From NCBI RefSeq assembly GCF_015832195.1, contig NC_052019.1, positions 43,837,016 through 43,901,015 of the forward strand: a stretch of 64,000 bases of DNA, read 5' to 3'. This DNA is from Motacilla alba alba (Eukaryota; Chordata; Aves; Passeriformes; Motacillidae). The notes beneath the pieces were generated by a model. It saw only the letters and a program-made list of their open reading frames with translations, was not told the DNA's origin and did no database searches. The position numbers and the translations under genes were made by a program. Positions 46,691-60,500 of the stretch are shown here, in pieces; position 1 is the first letter of the stretch, and each line of letters begins with the position of its first letter.

Positions 46691-49600
46691 GCAAAGAGCT
46701 GGGGACTGGGGTACTAAGGGAAGAGGAACAAATGAAATCATCAAGAAGGCTGATGGTAGTCTTGCACCAGGGTCCCTTTGCTTTGCAAAAGCTGAGAGTT
46801 ATGACTAAAAGAGTCAGAGAACCCACACTGCTTCCTCCAGCCCCATCACTGATGTGCACCCACACAAGTTGCCTTTCAGAAGACAGTGAGGTTTTTTTTT
46901 CACTGTATTTCAGGCACACCATGAGCTATGAGCAATCATTTGGACTGGAAGGCTGTTCTGCAATCCACTGCCTACTCTGGGGGATTAGAGTACCTAATGA
47001 GTCTCCTGCCTCTTCTAATTGTTGCCCCTATACAATTACTGAAAAACCTGCCTCAACATGACCCAATATTCTCTCCCTGCACTTGCTAATTGCCACAGGT
47101 CCTTAGTGTCATGCACGTGGCTGTAGCTACTGGGAAATGTTCTCTTGCTCAGATAAAAATTGTAACACAGGTATTTAAACTGGGTGGCTTTGTTTATTCA
47201 TTCAGCTAGAAAAAAAAATAGCTGAGGGAAGAGCCAGCTAAGCAAACAGCATTAGATGAGCTGAGACACCAATGTTTGGTTTAGGCCTATGCCATGCAGT
47301 GGGGTCTAGAAGACACGTTCCTAGTGAGGGGCTCCAAAGGAAATCAGTCCTAATTAACCTATCTGTGGTCTAAGAAGTGGCCCAGTTTGGGATCCTGAGT
47401 CTCTTGGACTGTCTCCAAAAGAGCAACAAAACTGTAGGTGTTAAGTTCCTCTGAATGAGCCTAAGGGATGGCTGAATCTACTTGCGGCTGAGACATTGGC
47501 ATGACTGAGAGAAGCTGGAATAAGTCCTCGAGGTCCAACAGAGGTACTCCATTCACACAGGAACCTCTCTTAGGAATTGTTTGCCATAGCTCACTTCCAT
47601 TCTATTTTGTCTACTGATCCACCTGCCCAAATTCCTTAGACCTGGCTCTGACCAGTTGCTCCCCAAGGCTGAGAAGTGAGAAGCCACCTGAGATACATCC
47701 TCTTTCAGTATCCTCAGATGCTTCTGCAGCCGCAGTGCTGAGTTAGAGGATTGAAACAGGGATAAGGTTGTTTGGTATATACATTTAATTTTAGCCATGG
47801 GAAAGGACAAGGACAGGAAATTCTTCACCTACAACAGATTTGCTGTTGGGGCGAGCCAGGTCCCTGAAAAGATGGAAGTTTACAGACACCACATCCTACA
47901 ATGCCCCCTTCTCAACAATAGTTATGTTGACACCAAGCAGCAACCTTAGACTGCCGACCCCTGAAGCCAGGTAGGATGACCCCCCTCTCCTGGACCTGCA
48001 TCATGAGATTTATGTGAAACTGAATCCATCTCCTGTCTCTTTTGTTTTGTTTTGTTTTCATTTCATCCAAGCTTTCAAAGGAAAAACAGTCAACCAGGTG
48101 TACCACCAGGTACCAAATATATTTGTAGTGTACCATCCTAGAATCTTGCTCTGATCCATCTGAAAATTTCTTCTTCTCTCCTAACAATCTGGATACCAAT
48201 CAGATTTGGTAGTACAAACATGAGGAGAGGCACATATGTTTCAGATACTAAGAGGAAGCAACCAAAAGATGCTTATAAAGAGGAATCACTGAATCTCCAT
48301 CACACATGGATATGAATCTCCCCTCTTTCTACTTCAAAGGATTGGAAACTTTTCCACAACAGGCCACAAGCTCAGAACGTGCTGCACCTTGAAAAGCAGG
48401 ATGAAAAGTACCCATTTTTTATCTGTTTGAGCCATATTGAACACTTCAGTGTATGCTGGCCACCCATGTATCTCAGTAATGACTGTTCAAATTACACCTT
48501 GAAGAGAAAGTAGAGCCACAGAGTATGACTCCTACACTGAACAGGCTGCATCTAAACACAGTAATTAAGGTATTGTGCAACCTCTCTGGTACTTAAGTGT
48601 CTGTAATAATTATGCACCAGGAAAGTAAGCCCAGCATATGCTCACAGTCTTCTCCTAGCATATGGATTGTTTACACATTCAAGTTCCCATCTGATCTTGA
48701 TAGGTTAGGAGAAGCAGAAGCTGAATATGAGGCCACTGATGATGCCATTTAATTCATAGCTTTTGCAAAGGAAACAGGAAGCTAGGTTCAAGATTCAGAT
48801 ATGAATTTCTGCACTTGTACATTCCACTAACTACCAGCATTCCATGTACACCAGCATCAACATCTCTTGCTGGTGTTTTAGTCCAAGTCTTGTGCTCTTG
48901 TTTCCCCAGTGATTGTCACACTTGCATTCTCAAGTGAGAAGTTCCAGGGATCTGTCTTGCAGACTCCAGGATCTTTCTGTGAATCAAGTCTGGAAAAGAT
49001 GGAAAAGTCTTGCCTTTCTGTGAGAAGGCTCAGTCATGGAGAAAGAGCAGCCAAGAGGATACAGAGACTGGGCTTTTATTCAAGACATGCTGTGGGCAAA
49101 CAGAAGAGCCATAACTAGCCCAAACCAGCTGTGACTGTCAACTCAAGTCTGCTCAGATAGCTGGTCAGGGTTAGCCAAGGAATCCTACGATTGATAGCCT
49201 GGAAGCTGACAGCTGGTACAAACAAACAAAATTTCTTCCTTGTTTTAAACATGTGGTTACCAAGGTCCTCCCATTATCACCTCTCTCTCCTGTTTGTGAT
49301 TTCAAGGTCCAAGATTTAACACACTATTTTAACATGGGAACACACCCAAAAAGATCACTAAGAAAAGATTACTATATACTGCACCAAATTACATAAGGCC
49401 TCGAATGACAAATACTCCTGAGGTCCTTATACTGATCTTTAAACATTGTTCTCTCCTTCACACACCAGTTATTTAGTTCAAATTTCTTATGAATCTTTTC
49501 CATTTCTTTTTCAAGACTGTTTCACATAGGTGGATTTATGCAATGCTGTGACCAGGGCAGAAGGCAAACACATGAAACATGGACTGCACTGTTTAAGTAA

Positions 49601-52600
49601 TCAGGAAGACAAGGAATGGGGCTTGCTGAATTCCTTACAGCATAATTTCACCAATTTACTGCTTGTGAATTACCTACAAAGCTATCTTTTTCTTCAGCCC
49701 AGTATCTGCTGGATCTATCTGTGTCTGCCAGTGGACCCTCAACTTCATCTGAGTGCTAATGCACTTGTTATTGAGCTGTATGATTGGTCATTGAAGTAGT
49801 TTCATAATTTCTTCCAGCTCACTGCATAGTAATAAACCACAAATAAGAGCAGTTCCTGCTGAAACAACCTGAGCTTGCCCACAGACCTGAGGTTTTTCAA
49901 ATAAGACAGCCTGTCCTCGGGGGATACTTGGTAAGCTATGACCAAACCCCTGCAAGCTGAACACTGAGTATTTTGATTTTCCACAGTGGTAATGCCATAA
50001 GCCTGAGCCACAAGATTATAAAGGAGGAAACCCTTCCTGGAGAAGTGGCCTCTGAAGAGATGGTAAGGAGATGAACCCATGTCATGCCAAAAAATGCACC
50101 TGTGTTTTGGAAGGACGTGGCTTTTTCTGGGCTAACATTTTGTGTAAGTTTGGGCTTAACTGTGAAGTCTGGAGGTCAAAGGTATATTTATGCTTAGCTA
50201 TCTCTTCAGTGTCTAGGTTATTAAGAAGGAAGGAGAATATTTATGTTGTCTGAATTTTCATATTCTTGTCACCATTATTATTGTATATAAAATAGGAAAG
50301 GAAGGATTTCATTATGATTTTCTCTATTCATTGCTGCTGTTTACAACATCAATGGCAAGCTGGAGGGAAGATATTGCAATATTTTATTATTTTGGTGAAT
50401 TCAAGATCAACTCAATGTCCCTGGGATGGCTGCTACCACCCTCTTTGCTTGCTGCATGTTCCATGCTATGTGCTGCCTCGAAAGCAAGATGGATTGGCCC
50501 CACAGAGAGGATGCAAGGTGTCCCAGACAAATCCAGATAAACTACCAAATTTGGGAATGCCTCATGGAGCCCAACCCACATTCCAGAACTTGTTGAGGTG
50601 CACTCCTCTTGACTCATAGCGCAAAGCTGACAAACTACCCACAAAGGGCTCTGAATTCTCTCTGTAATTAATTAGCCACAGGAAAACCTCAGAGAAGGGA
50701 GAAGGGAGCAATTCAACACAGCTCTCAGGATGACACAGGATGCTGAAATGCTGAAGAGTTAACCTGTCCCTTCTTCTCACCAACCTGCCCCTTAACAAGG
50801 TCTCCCAAAGGCTATCCCTCTGAAGGGAAGGTCCCTGCTCCAGAGCAGATGGTGATTCTGTGGTTAGTTTTCCAAGTCATGAGAATAGCTTCCCTCCAAC
50901 CTTACAGGTTTTATACTGTAGATGACACAAACAAGCAACATTACTCAGTGGAAACCTTGCCACTAACTTCCATGGCAATTGAAAGAGGCCTCATCCTACT
51001 GCTCATCTTCCTGAGATGCCACTGCTGAGATATGGTCTGTCCCTTTGCTGCTTCAAATGCCTCCTGATGTCTTAAGATCCAGATCTAGATAACAACATGT
51101 CTTGTGTGCTAGACTCCCTGCTTTTCCCTCTTGCCTCCATCCTATTGTTTTATTCATGATACTAGTTTGGGACATAACAGCTGAGCTTTTCTTTAACAAT
51201 TCTTCATCCACAGGCATCCTTGATCACATCATCCTATTTAGTTGGTATTTCCCCCAAAAACACCTGCTTAAAAGGTTTGAGAAAAGAGGAAATAGTAAAA
51301 TGAGGGGAATTCCTCCTCTCCCCTTCAGCCTGTCTCTAGTGAGTGAGTCCACCTCATTCTGGGCTTTCATTTGTAACCATCTGTGACATTTAAGAAAAAG
51401 CTGAATGAATTCATCATCACAACATGGTGTGCAGCAAAGAGCTCATAATTTCCCAGTCATTTACTTAAATTACTACAGAATAAGTGAACTAAACTAAATT
51501 ACAATGTGGAGAAATGAGAAAAAGGCCTTGTTGACTTCGATTTCAATACTCCACCTAAATGCCAAATTTACTACCTGATTATATCTTCTGCTGTGTTCAA
51601 GAAACAGGAAGGAGAGCAACATGTTTACAGTTTAATCACTTATCTAATCAAACTTTCTACTACATTTAGAGTGGGAAGTTTGGGAAAGAAAATATACATT
51701 TTCCCTTCCCAAACTCATACTGCTAAAAGGGCACTTGGTGTACAGTGCCCTCCTGCCCTAGACCATTCTCCTATCACCCAGGTGTAAGCCTCTTCTCCAT
51801 GGCTCTGTAAGTCATCCCTCAGCACATCCTTCAGCGCTGTCCTGCCATGGTGAGGAAGCCCAGACAGTTCAGCCAGACATCCACCTGTGCCCTGGCTGCT
51901 CAGTGAAACCAGCCTCCAGAAGAAAAGGCACCAGGACAGATGTGGCCTTGCTGTCTGGGCTGTGAACATAAAACTTCTGAGGCGTGGCTCAGGTGTGGAA
52001 ACAGAGAACTGCAGCCAAACCACCGCGGAACAAACAGCAGGGTCTTCACCCTGAGTGGTTTCTTTTAAATTTCCTGTGTACAACCCCTGTTTGCAGCACT
52101 CTGTTTGATTCCCCTGTCTCACCCAAGCCACTCTGATTCTTCTGCTGTCCTGACACGCAACAGCTGTGTGGACACCCAGCTGGTTTGGTATTGGTGGATT
52201 ACTCCAGACCTTTGCCAATATATTGCTCCAAGCCAACCTGATCTCAGCTGCCTTTCTACAGACTTCTGCAATTGCGTAGAGCAGCTTAAAGGGCCAAACT
52301 AGAAGGGCACAAACGCTTGTTGATTTCCCAGAGCCCTCTGGTGGCAATGAGGGAGAGCCAAGGAAAGGCCCTTGCCTCCCTGAAAAACAAGAGAATTTTG
52401 GGAGGTGCCCTGCATGGGTTTTGCCATCCTACAATGGCACACCAAGGGCTGAACCCAGAGCTGACCTCAGCAGACACATCTTTGCTTGGCTGGAGCAGAA
52501 ATATTTACACCTCAAGCTGGCTGATGCAAGATCCCAAACAGTCTGTTCTGGGTATCTGTTGCTGTCCCTTTCTTGCTTTAACAGGGAAGACGTTCTAGAT

Positions 52601-54304
52601 GATGATGCCAATGTCTTTTCATGGCTTCACATTAGAAAAGGTGAAGCAATCCAGTAATTGTGAATGGGTTGGGATCTTAAAGAGGCTTATAAATTTTAAC
52701 AGAAATGCCTCCTTTGCTAAATATGGATTGTTCACATTTGCAGGTTGACTTACGTGTCAGCCAACTGGGATTCAAAGTTTACTTCAGCCACCAAACCCAA
52801 ACGACATCCCAGATTTTCATCCAGACTGAGATGTGGCATACCATACCTCGGGTGAAAAAGCAGATCCAAGACACTGACATCAGCTCCTGGAGCTGGTACC
52901 AGAGTAATATTGTACAGCAGTCACTGAGGGCATCCTACTGCTCCTGCACCATGCTTAGGAGCCTTGCAGGTCTGGTTCTCAAGGGAGGTATCCATTCATA
53001 GCTCTTCCCCACCTCAAGACACAGGTCTGCATCCTGCTTTTCGGCAGCTTACACTAAAGTGGCTGTGGGTTTTTTTTAAGGTTTATAACTGCTGTCAGAA
53101 GAGGCAAATTCTCCATTGCTAGGCAAATAAAGCAGAAAGCAGTGGTCTTTTGCTCCAAAACACAAAATGTCAGTGTCACAGGAATTCCTGCTCTGCCTCA
53201 TTATTATATCTATGTAATGCCAACCAAGAAAAACATCTTAAGCAAAGTGGTCCAGAAAAAAATGTATGTGATTAAAAAATACCCTCACAGCTGCCACAAT
53301 CCTGCCATTTTTGTACACAGAAAAGTTTGATCTGCCAGGAAAGGTACACACATCACAAGCTGCTATCCTTGCACTTGATTCTGAAGAAATCTCCACTGCA
53401 GGAAGACCAGAATCTTCAGCTGGAGCTAAAGATAAATTCTGTTTGGTCTTGACTCAAAAGGTCTACAGGACAAAGTGTCCTTCAAAGTGTCCTGTACTGG
53501 TGTGGTCTTCCTGTGAGTATTTAAATATCTGTGCTCTAAAAGATGCAGGTTTGCATTTATTTTTATTGGGCACATGAATTTTTAAATAGGATCCTTGTGA
53601 TTTTATATTGCAGGATTGGAGACATGTGAAGACATTCTTAATTTATTCAGATCAACCTCTGTAAGCCAAAGAAATCCCATCATCATCTGATCTTGGGAGG
53701 AGGGAAATTTTACATTTAATGGATATAAAAGGATAAATTTTCCAAGCAACATGTTACATTCTTCCTCCTGAATGATAGTTTCTCTTTCCTCTGCCTCTTC
53801 AGAAACACTAGGTAGGAGACAGACAATGGTGCTGTTAAATCATCTCTGAGTCCTGCCTTGTTTTTACAGCAGGATCACATTGACAGCTCACATTCAGTCT
53901 GTGTTCTTCTACAACCCCCACATGTTTTTCTGAAGTACTGCTCAGACAGTTATTTTCCATTCATATGAAGACCATAGCTCACACATTTACAAGGTTTTTA
54001 ATTCTGTCCAGCTAGCATGGCATTGGGAATTCAGCTTCTGAAGTGTTTACCTGTCTTTTATCAAACTTTATCTCACTGATTGCAGATCTTCTCTCCAGTT
54101 CAAGAGATCATGCTGAAATCATTGCTGTCAAAGTTCTTGTAATTTGGCCCCACAAATTAAATAGCATGCCACTTGCTATTTAATATGTCCAATTTAGTAA
54201 CAAAAATTTGAAATTGTGATTAGACTGTGAAGATGGATCCTTGAAGGTAGATCTCTAAAGCCCTCCCAGTTTGACAGTTGCCAGCAAACTACTGGTAACA
54301 ACTC
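46691..54304. other. Intergenic region
   Basis: No gene recognised. An imperfect TTTTG run lies at 48037-48060. The longest open frame (51715-52347, minus, 210 codons) has low-complexity codon use, no domain and no splice partner. AT-rich throughout. Confidence 0.6.
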
Positions 54305-54402
54305 TTTTTATTTTATTATTTTATTTTATTTTATTTTATTTTATTTTATTTTATTTTATTTTATTTTATTTTATTTTATTTTATTTTATTTTATTTTATT
54401 TT
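54305..54402 (+). repeat. TTTTA pentamer microsatellite
   Basis: About 19 nearly perfect TTTTA units (one short unit near the start), directly beside a CR1 fragment. Likely length-polymorphic. Confidence 0.97.
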
Positions 54403-54439
54403 TCTAATAAAGACGCATGAGGAAGGCATATCCAGTAGG

Positions 54440-54790
54440 GAGTGGCTTTGGTTTGTACAGTTTAGAGAAAAGGAGGCTGGAGGGTGACCTCATTGCTCTC
54501 TACAGCTTCCTGAGGAGGGGAAGTGGAAAGGGAGGTGCTGAGCTCTTTTGCCACAGTGACAGGAAATGTGGGAATGGTTCAATGCTGCACCAGGGGAGCC
54601 TCAGACTGGATGTTAGGAAGCATTTCCTTACGAAGACAGCAGCCAAACAAGAGGTGGTCAATGCCCCAAGCCTGTGAGTGGTTAAGAGGCATTTGGACAA
54701 TGATCTTAACAACATGCTTTAGCTTTTGGTCAGCCCTGAAGTAGTCAGATAGTTGGCCCAGATGATCATTGTAGGTACTTTCAAATTGAA
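54440..54790 (+). mobile_element. CR1 LINE 3'-end fragment
   Basis: Plus-strand CR1 tail: 'ttggtttgtacagtttagag', 'ggagggtgacctcattgctc', 'caccaggggagcctcagac', 'tggatgttaggaagcatttc', 'gcatttggacaatgatctta', 'ttggcccagatgatcat'. It is 5'-truncated and runs into a pentamer array derived from its tail. Confidence 0.88.
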
Positions 54791-54855
54791 CTATTCTGTT
54801 CTGTTCTATTCTGTTCTGTTCTATTCTATTTTATTCTATTCTATGCTATTCTGTA
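54791..54855 (+). repeat. TTCTR pentamer array at CR1 tail
   Basis: About 12 units of TATTC/TGTTC (CTATTCTGTTCTGTTCTATT...) directly after the CR1 3' end. This looks like expansion of the CR1 ATTCTRTG terminal motif. Confidence 0.9.
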
Positions 54856-56264
54856 TTTTTTAAAATAGTCTAACGTGTGCTATCATTCCTGACTTGATTG
54901 TGAATCTCTCACCTGGGGCAGCATCACAACATCTTCTGTCAAGGCATATCACACTGATGATGTGCCCTGATTTGAAGGGCACCTGACCTACTATAGGGGA
55001 AAGTTTGGTTTAACTGGATATAATCTCCCAAAGTAGCCACAAATGTATTGGCAGCACTGAAATGTCTCCACAGAATTTCGGTTTCATACAGCATTTGCTG
55101 TTGATGGCTTTTGATAGTCAGACTGCTTTTCAGTGAATGCTTTGGTGGAAGCACAGTTTTGGATTTTGACCATGTCCATTCTATAGGTGCATTAAATGGT
55201 AGGACAGAGACAGAGAAAAACACATTATACATTTGGCTGCCCACGTGATATCCACTTGTTCTCACTCCCCATCTCAGAGGCCACCAACAAGAATGTCCCC
55301 ACAGAAAGGTGAGCAGCTGTCCTGTATAACATCTGTGGCCACTGCAGGCCAGCAATGAGCACAGTGATTCTCATCCCAACATTCTTCAAACTCACATCAA
55401 AACCACCAAGAAAATATGCCTGAAAAAAAAATGTAAGCTTGGTTATTTTCCCATGCTGCAACACTTAAAGGCAAAATGATTTTCCTTTCCCGTGACAGAT
55501 GGAAATAATTCCTATGGTTTCCATCTGTTAGTGAGTGATACTGCCCTGATAATGCACAAAACCACTCCAAGACAGAGGCATCGATTGTACTGAGAAGTAC
55601 TTCTTAGCAAATAAAAATAAAAAATGTTTCCCATTTTTACGATATAATTAGAGCATGAGGGGAAGTGGTTTCTAGTCCTGCTCTGTGAATTAGCTTTTTC
55701 CATTTTCTGCTAGATTCAAGGAGGCTTGGGAAGCTGTTAGCATGCAGATAACTAAAAAGACAGTAATTCCAATTTGATTCAATCTGATGCCTAATTCTCA
55801 GAGAAGAAGGAAGAAGCTGCTGAGAGCTTTCCCAGATGTCAAGTTGCCATTTTTCCTGCCCACATATTTTGAAACCTTTATGACAACTGTTTCAGATGTT
55901 TGCAATAACAAAGCCAAGACCAATACAAATTCAGCCATTGGCCAGTGTTAAAACACTCCAGACTGTCTTCTGAAAATTCCACCTACCTGGTTATACTTTC
56001 ATTCCTTCTGCCCCAGCTCATGATGTTACTGAAGACAATTTGCCAGCCAAATCTACATGGAGACTAGGAGAAGAAAGTTCTTTCAGAGCACTTGAGCACA
56101 GAGATCTCCCAGCAGTTTATACATCCAACTATCTTTGGATGTTTTTTTCACCACCTTCCTTAAAAACTGCAAGTTGCAGCAAAAACCTTAGAAGTTTTTA
56201 ATTTGCTTTTTAGCTGAGGAAAGACAGATTTTTCCCAGAGGGGTTCACAAGTCCTGACAGCAAA
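54856..56264. other. Intergenic, nothing recognised
   Basis: AT-rich sequence with no recognisable gene or repeat family. Confidence 0.6.
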
Positions 56265-56720
56265 CCTGCTCCACTGTGTGTTTCCCACAGGGTCACAGTC
56301 TCCTTTGGGCATCCACCTCTTCCAGCAAGGAGTCCTCCAGGAGCTGCAGGTGGATCTCTGCTCCCCTGTGCGTTTCCATGGGCTGCAGAGAGACGGCTCC
56401 TTCACCATGGTCATCACCAGGGCTGCAGGGGAACCTCAGCTCCAGCAGCTGTCCCTCCTTCTGCACTGACCTGCATGTCAGCAGGGCTGCTCCTCTCGTG
56501 TATCCTCACTCCTCTCTCCGCAGAAGTTTTTTTCCCCCACTCTTAAATATGTTATCTCAGAGTGACTACCAGTATCAACCTTGGGCAGCCATGCATCCAT
56601 CCTGGAACTGGCTGGCATTGGTTCTGTCAGACATGAGGGAAGTTTTTGGCAGCTTCTTACAGAAGCTACCTCTGTAGCCCTCTGTCACTACCAAAACCTG
56701 ACCTTAAAAACCAAATATGC
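56265..56720 (+). mobile_element. Dispersed avian repeat, probably LTR-type
   Basis: The segment with 'ctccttcaccatggtcatca', 'gggctgcaggggaacctcag', 'tcttaaatatgttatctcag', 'ctggctggcattggttctgt', 'cagacatgagggaag' and 'cactaccaaaacctgacc' matches a dispersed repeat I remember from songbird genomes. I think it is an endogenous-retrovirus LTR, but I cannot confirm class or boundaries. No retroviral genes are seen beside it. Confidence 0.5.
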
Positions 56721-57476
56721 TCTTTGGGCAGCTGCTGGTACCTTTTTTCTTTGAAAAGATACAAAATATTTTCCCAGTAATTTGCTCTCAATTTTTCCAA
56801 TGTGGGGATTTAGTGACAAGGAATTTAAAAGACAGTTCAACTCTCAGTGATCAAAGGCTGGCCCCATGACCCCCACACTGCATTTGGAGTTCATGGCAGC
56901 CTCACAGGATCACATAATGTGTAGGCACCACAGGGACACTCCCTGTTCACTTTGTGCACAATGTGGGCAAGATCTGATCCACTTTACTTGGGAAACAGTT
57001 GCTGAAAGTGTGCCTTCAGTCTCTGCCAGCAGGTACTCAATGCCCCATCTGCTCACGAAGCTCAGTGTCTCTTCAGATGCACCACTTTTTCATCACCTGC
57101 ACTTTCGTCATTGCCTTTTCCATGAGCAATTTCCAGCCTTTCCAGGGAGCTACTGGGTCTGTTTGCCATCTGTCCTTCTCCTTCCCCTGAGAACACTTGG
57201 ACAATGTTTCATTTACTGCTGGTTTTTTTAAGTAAGTTGAACATCTTTTGATAATAAATTGCTCTTGGTATCCCTTGGAGCCACTTACATCTCCTTTGGT
57301 GACCTCTTGCTCTTTCTGTGCATTACCATGTCTTAATGTACACTTTTGCCATTTCATTGGTCTACATCTGACGCCAGAACAAGTCATGATCCTGAGTCAT
57401 GATCCTATTATTCTTCTGGAGAGTGCTTACTACTACCCAGGATTATTTTTGTCCTTAGCATTACTCTTTTCTTTTT

Positions 57477-57480
<4 letters not shown>
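56721..57480. other. Intergenic, nothing recognised
   Basis: AT-rich; no gene or repeat recognised. A short 14-bp direct repeat (tcatgatcctnnnn type) lies at about 57385-57409. Confidence 0.55.

Positions 57481-57522
<42 letters not shown>
57481..57522 (+). repeat. TG dinucleotide microsatellite
   Basis: 21 uninterrupted TG units. Likely polymorphic in length. Confidence 0.98.
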
Positions 57523-57528
<6 letters not shown>

Positions 57529-60500
57529 CCATTTCATTCCTTGATATTTCCCATCTTTACTTTTGACACTCCCCTTTCTTTTGCCCTTCAAAAACAAAGA
57601 TAATTAAATCTATTACAGCTTTCTAGATAAGATTTTTCCTCCTAATTAACTTTTTATTGTTTTTGTTTGATTGATAGAATAAAAAGTATTTGTGTATGAA
57701 CTGAACACAGAAAGGAATAAATATGGATAAACTTTAAGACTCATCTAGGTTAAGTTAAGGGAAGAGGTGGACAAAACTATGTTTAAGGTGATGCACAGAG
57801 AAAGAGAGAACAAGAGCAAATGAAAGAGGAATCTGGGAGTGTTTTCAATTAGCCAGTTTTTACAGACAAAAATAAAACAAAGCTCTTTAAATCTGATAAT
57901 AAAATAGAACTGGGCAAATATATAACTTCATCTAAGACTGAACTTTGCCGCTCTGTTTTTTCCCAAGCTGGGATTGACAGAATTTTCCAAATTTCCTTTA
58001 AAATTTTATTTACTTAAAAACCAAACAGACAAACAAAATCCAGCCCACTAACCAACCAGCCAACCAACCAACCACCAGCTGAGATGTTCTCTATGAATGA
58101 TAGCAGTATACAAACAGGAAGTAGTCTCATGAGATTTCTAAACTCCTCCTGGTTCCTGGACTCCCCCCTTCCTTCTTCCACTTTCTTTTCTTCAGAGGCC
58201 TGCTCCTGGCTTTTTTTTTTCAATGGAGCTAGTGAGAGCTATATGGCTTGAGTCTCTGGGAGCCTCCAATGTCCATGCTGTCCCCTCCCCTGGGCAACCC
58301 CCTTGCCACTGAGAGCTGCTATCTCCTCAAGCAGCAAGCAAAATTGAAGCAGGCTGCCCAGGCAACTTTCCCAACCTCCTACACCAACACAGCCAAAACT
58401 GTTCCCCAGCTATTGCATTTCAGTAGGGAATCCCAATAGTATCTGGCATTTTTTTGTTTGGGATTGTGACAGGGTGGGTTTTTTTACAGGGTGAGGGAAT
58501 ACAGCCTGTAATTGTGTATTAGTATTCAAGCACTGAGCTGGTGAACTCCTTCTGGCTCAGGTGAGTGACAGAGAAATTCTGACTCATTTGCAACCAGGAA
58601 GGAAGCAGAGTATACTGTGTGCTCAGAATTAGGGACAGCCGGGGAGATTATAGCTGGAAAGGCTGCCTGCTGAGAGCACAGTGTATTTAGAAGCATCTAA
58701 AATTATTTGTGTGACTCAGGACTGTTTTCCTAACACTGGCAGCAGCATGTGGTAACTCTCTCCCTTAGGATGCTCTTTTTATCCTCCTTGGTTTTTAACT
58801 TGTGGGTGAGGAGGAGGAAGAAAAATGAAGAAGAGGGAGACTTTCTCTGCTGTTTTTCAAAAACAAACAACACTTTGCACTTCTCCAGCAATTCAAGGTG
58901 ATTTGCAGATGAACTTGGAGGTGTTGGACTTGGACCTGAGTCGGTATCACATAGTATCTGCTGTTGTATACAAGAGCAAAGTTGTGTGATTATCTCTGAG
59001 CTGTTCTGATTGAACTGAAGGGTTTGTTGTCCTGGAACAAATCCTTTCTTTTCTGCCAAAGACAATTTTACACAGTTAAAACCATGTCAATGTGTGGGTG
59101 GGTACCACTGTGAAATCTGGAATGTTTAATACATCAATTTGAGGAGCCAGGAGGACCCAACAGTAGCAGCACCAGGAAATGCTATAGGGAGATGCTAAGA
59201 ACTCTACTACAACTTATTCACCTTTGTATTACAGAGATCCTTGGTGATCCAGTACTACCAAGTAGTGCTTGATTTTCGTCCTGTTTATGCCAGTTGCTCA
59301 AACACATTCTCCCATCACTCATAACAGTTTGCCCCTTCAGAAACTTTCATCTAATGGCATTATGTAGAAAGTGATACCTGTTCTCAACCTGTTCTCAACT
59401 CAAGGACTTTGAAGAGTCTTTCACATGAGCTGTCCCAGGATTTAATCTACTTCCCAGGCAATAAAGCTCAGTACCTCCTGCTTTCCCTAAACTGCTTCAC
59501 ATCTTGATCCAGTCACTACAGTTGCCTCTGCCTATTGGATCAAGCAGCACTTGGCAGTCAGGAATGCTCTGCAGGTTCCCAGTGGTTGGAGATCATGACT
59601 GAGCTACCTCTCTGCCAGCTCATTTGTGCCCAGAGCTTTCTGGGAAGCCTAAAGGAAAGAGAGTTTCATGTCACAGTGTGTCTCTGCAGGTCCAAATGGA
59701 CCTCATGCTGGGCGGGTGAGTAGGCACAGAAACTGCTGTGCAGTCGTGATGATAACACGCCAATGCCTGAGCCAGCTATTCCCTTCAGTGATTCATTCTT
59801 TCCCCTCTTATCTCCTTCCCTAACCAGCTTTGCTGACAAAATTAGCAGCATACCTGCTGTATGCTTAGCGCTACTGTTCACAGCACAGAAGAAAATATTA
59901 ATTCATTATAAATAGAAGCAAATGGACTCGCATTAGGCAGAAAGCAGCTTACACTTTGTATTACTGAATCGAAGTGAGTAGTATCCTTTGACTCATCTAA
60001 TGGAGGCCATCACAGAGAAGAGCCTGCTAGGCAGAAAAGAGGAAGTCCAGATCTGCATGAGAAAGCATCTAGTGACACCAGGAGACATCCCTAAAGCTGT
60101 GCAAGTGTCAGCCACAGCATGTTTCTTTCTTCCAATCCCCTTGCACATAGTCATGTGGCTATCTGGAATGGGGCTCCCCCTGATCCATCCAAACCACAGA
60201 AAAAGCAAATGGGCCCACAGCAAGAGACATCTGAGCCTTTCCCTTCTCCATAACCACCTCTACTTGTACTCTGAAAACTAAAACTGAGGAAAGCAGAAGA
60301 TCCAGTTGAGAAAGAACATAGACTAATGTGTGAGTCATGCAAGCAAGATACCCCACCTGACTTCTTTTGGATTCTGTTTTTGTCTGGGTACTTGCCAACC
60401 ACCCAGGATCTACTAGTTGAAAGAATCTACTCTCCATTCATGGAAAGGACTCACTCTAGTTGTAGAGATAAATGAGTACTATTTGCCAGCAGGGAAATGA

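Noticed and set aside
51715..52347. 210-codon minus-strand open frame
   Set aside because: No recognisable domain. Possible old repeat, but no match I can name.
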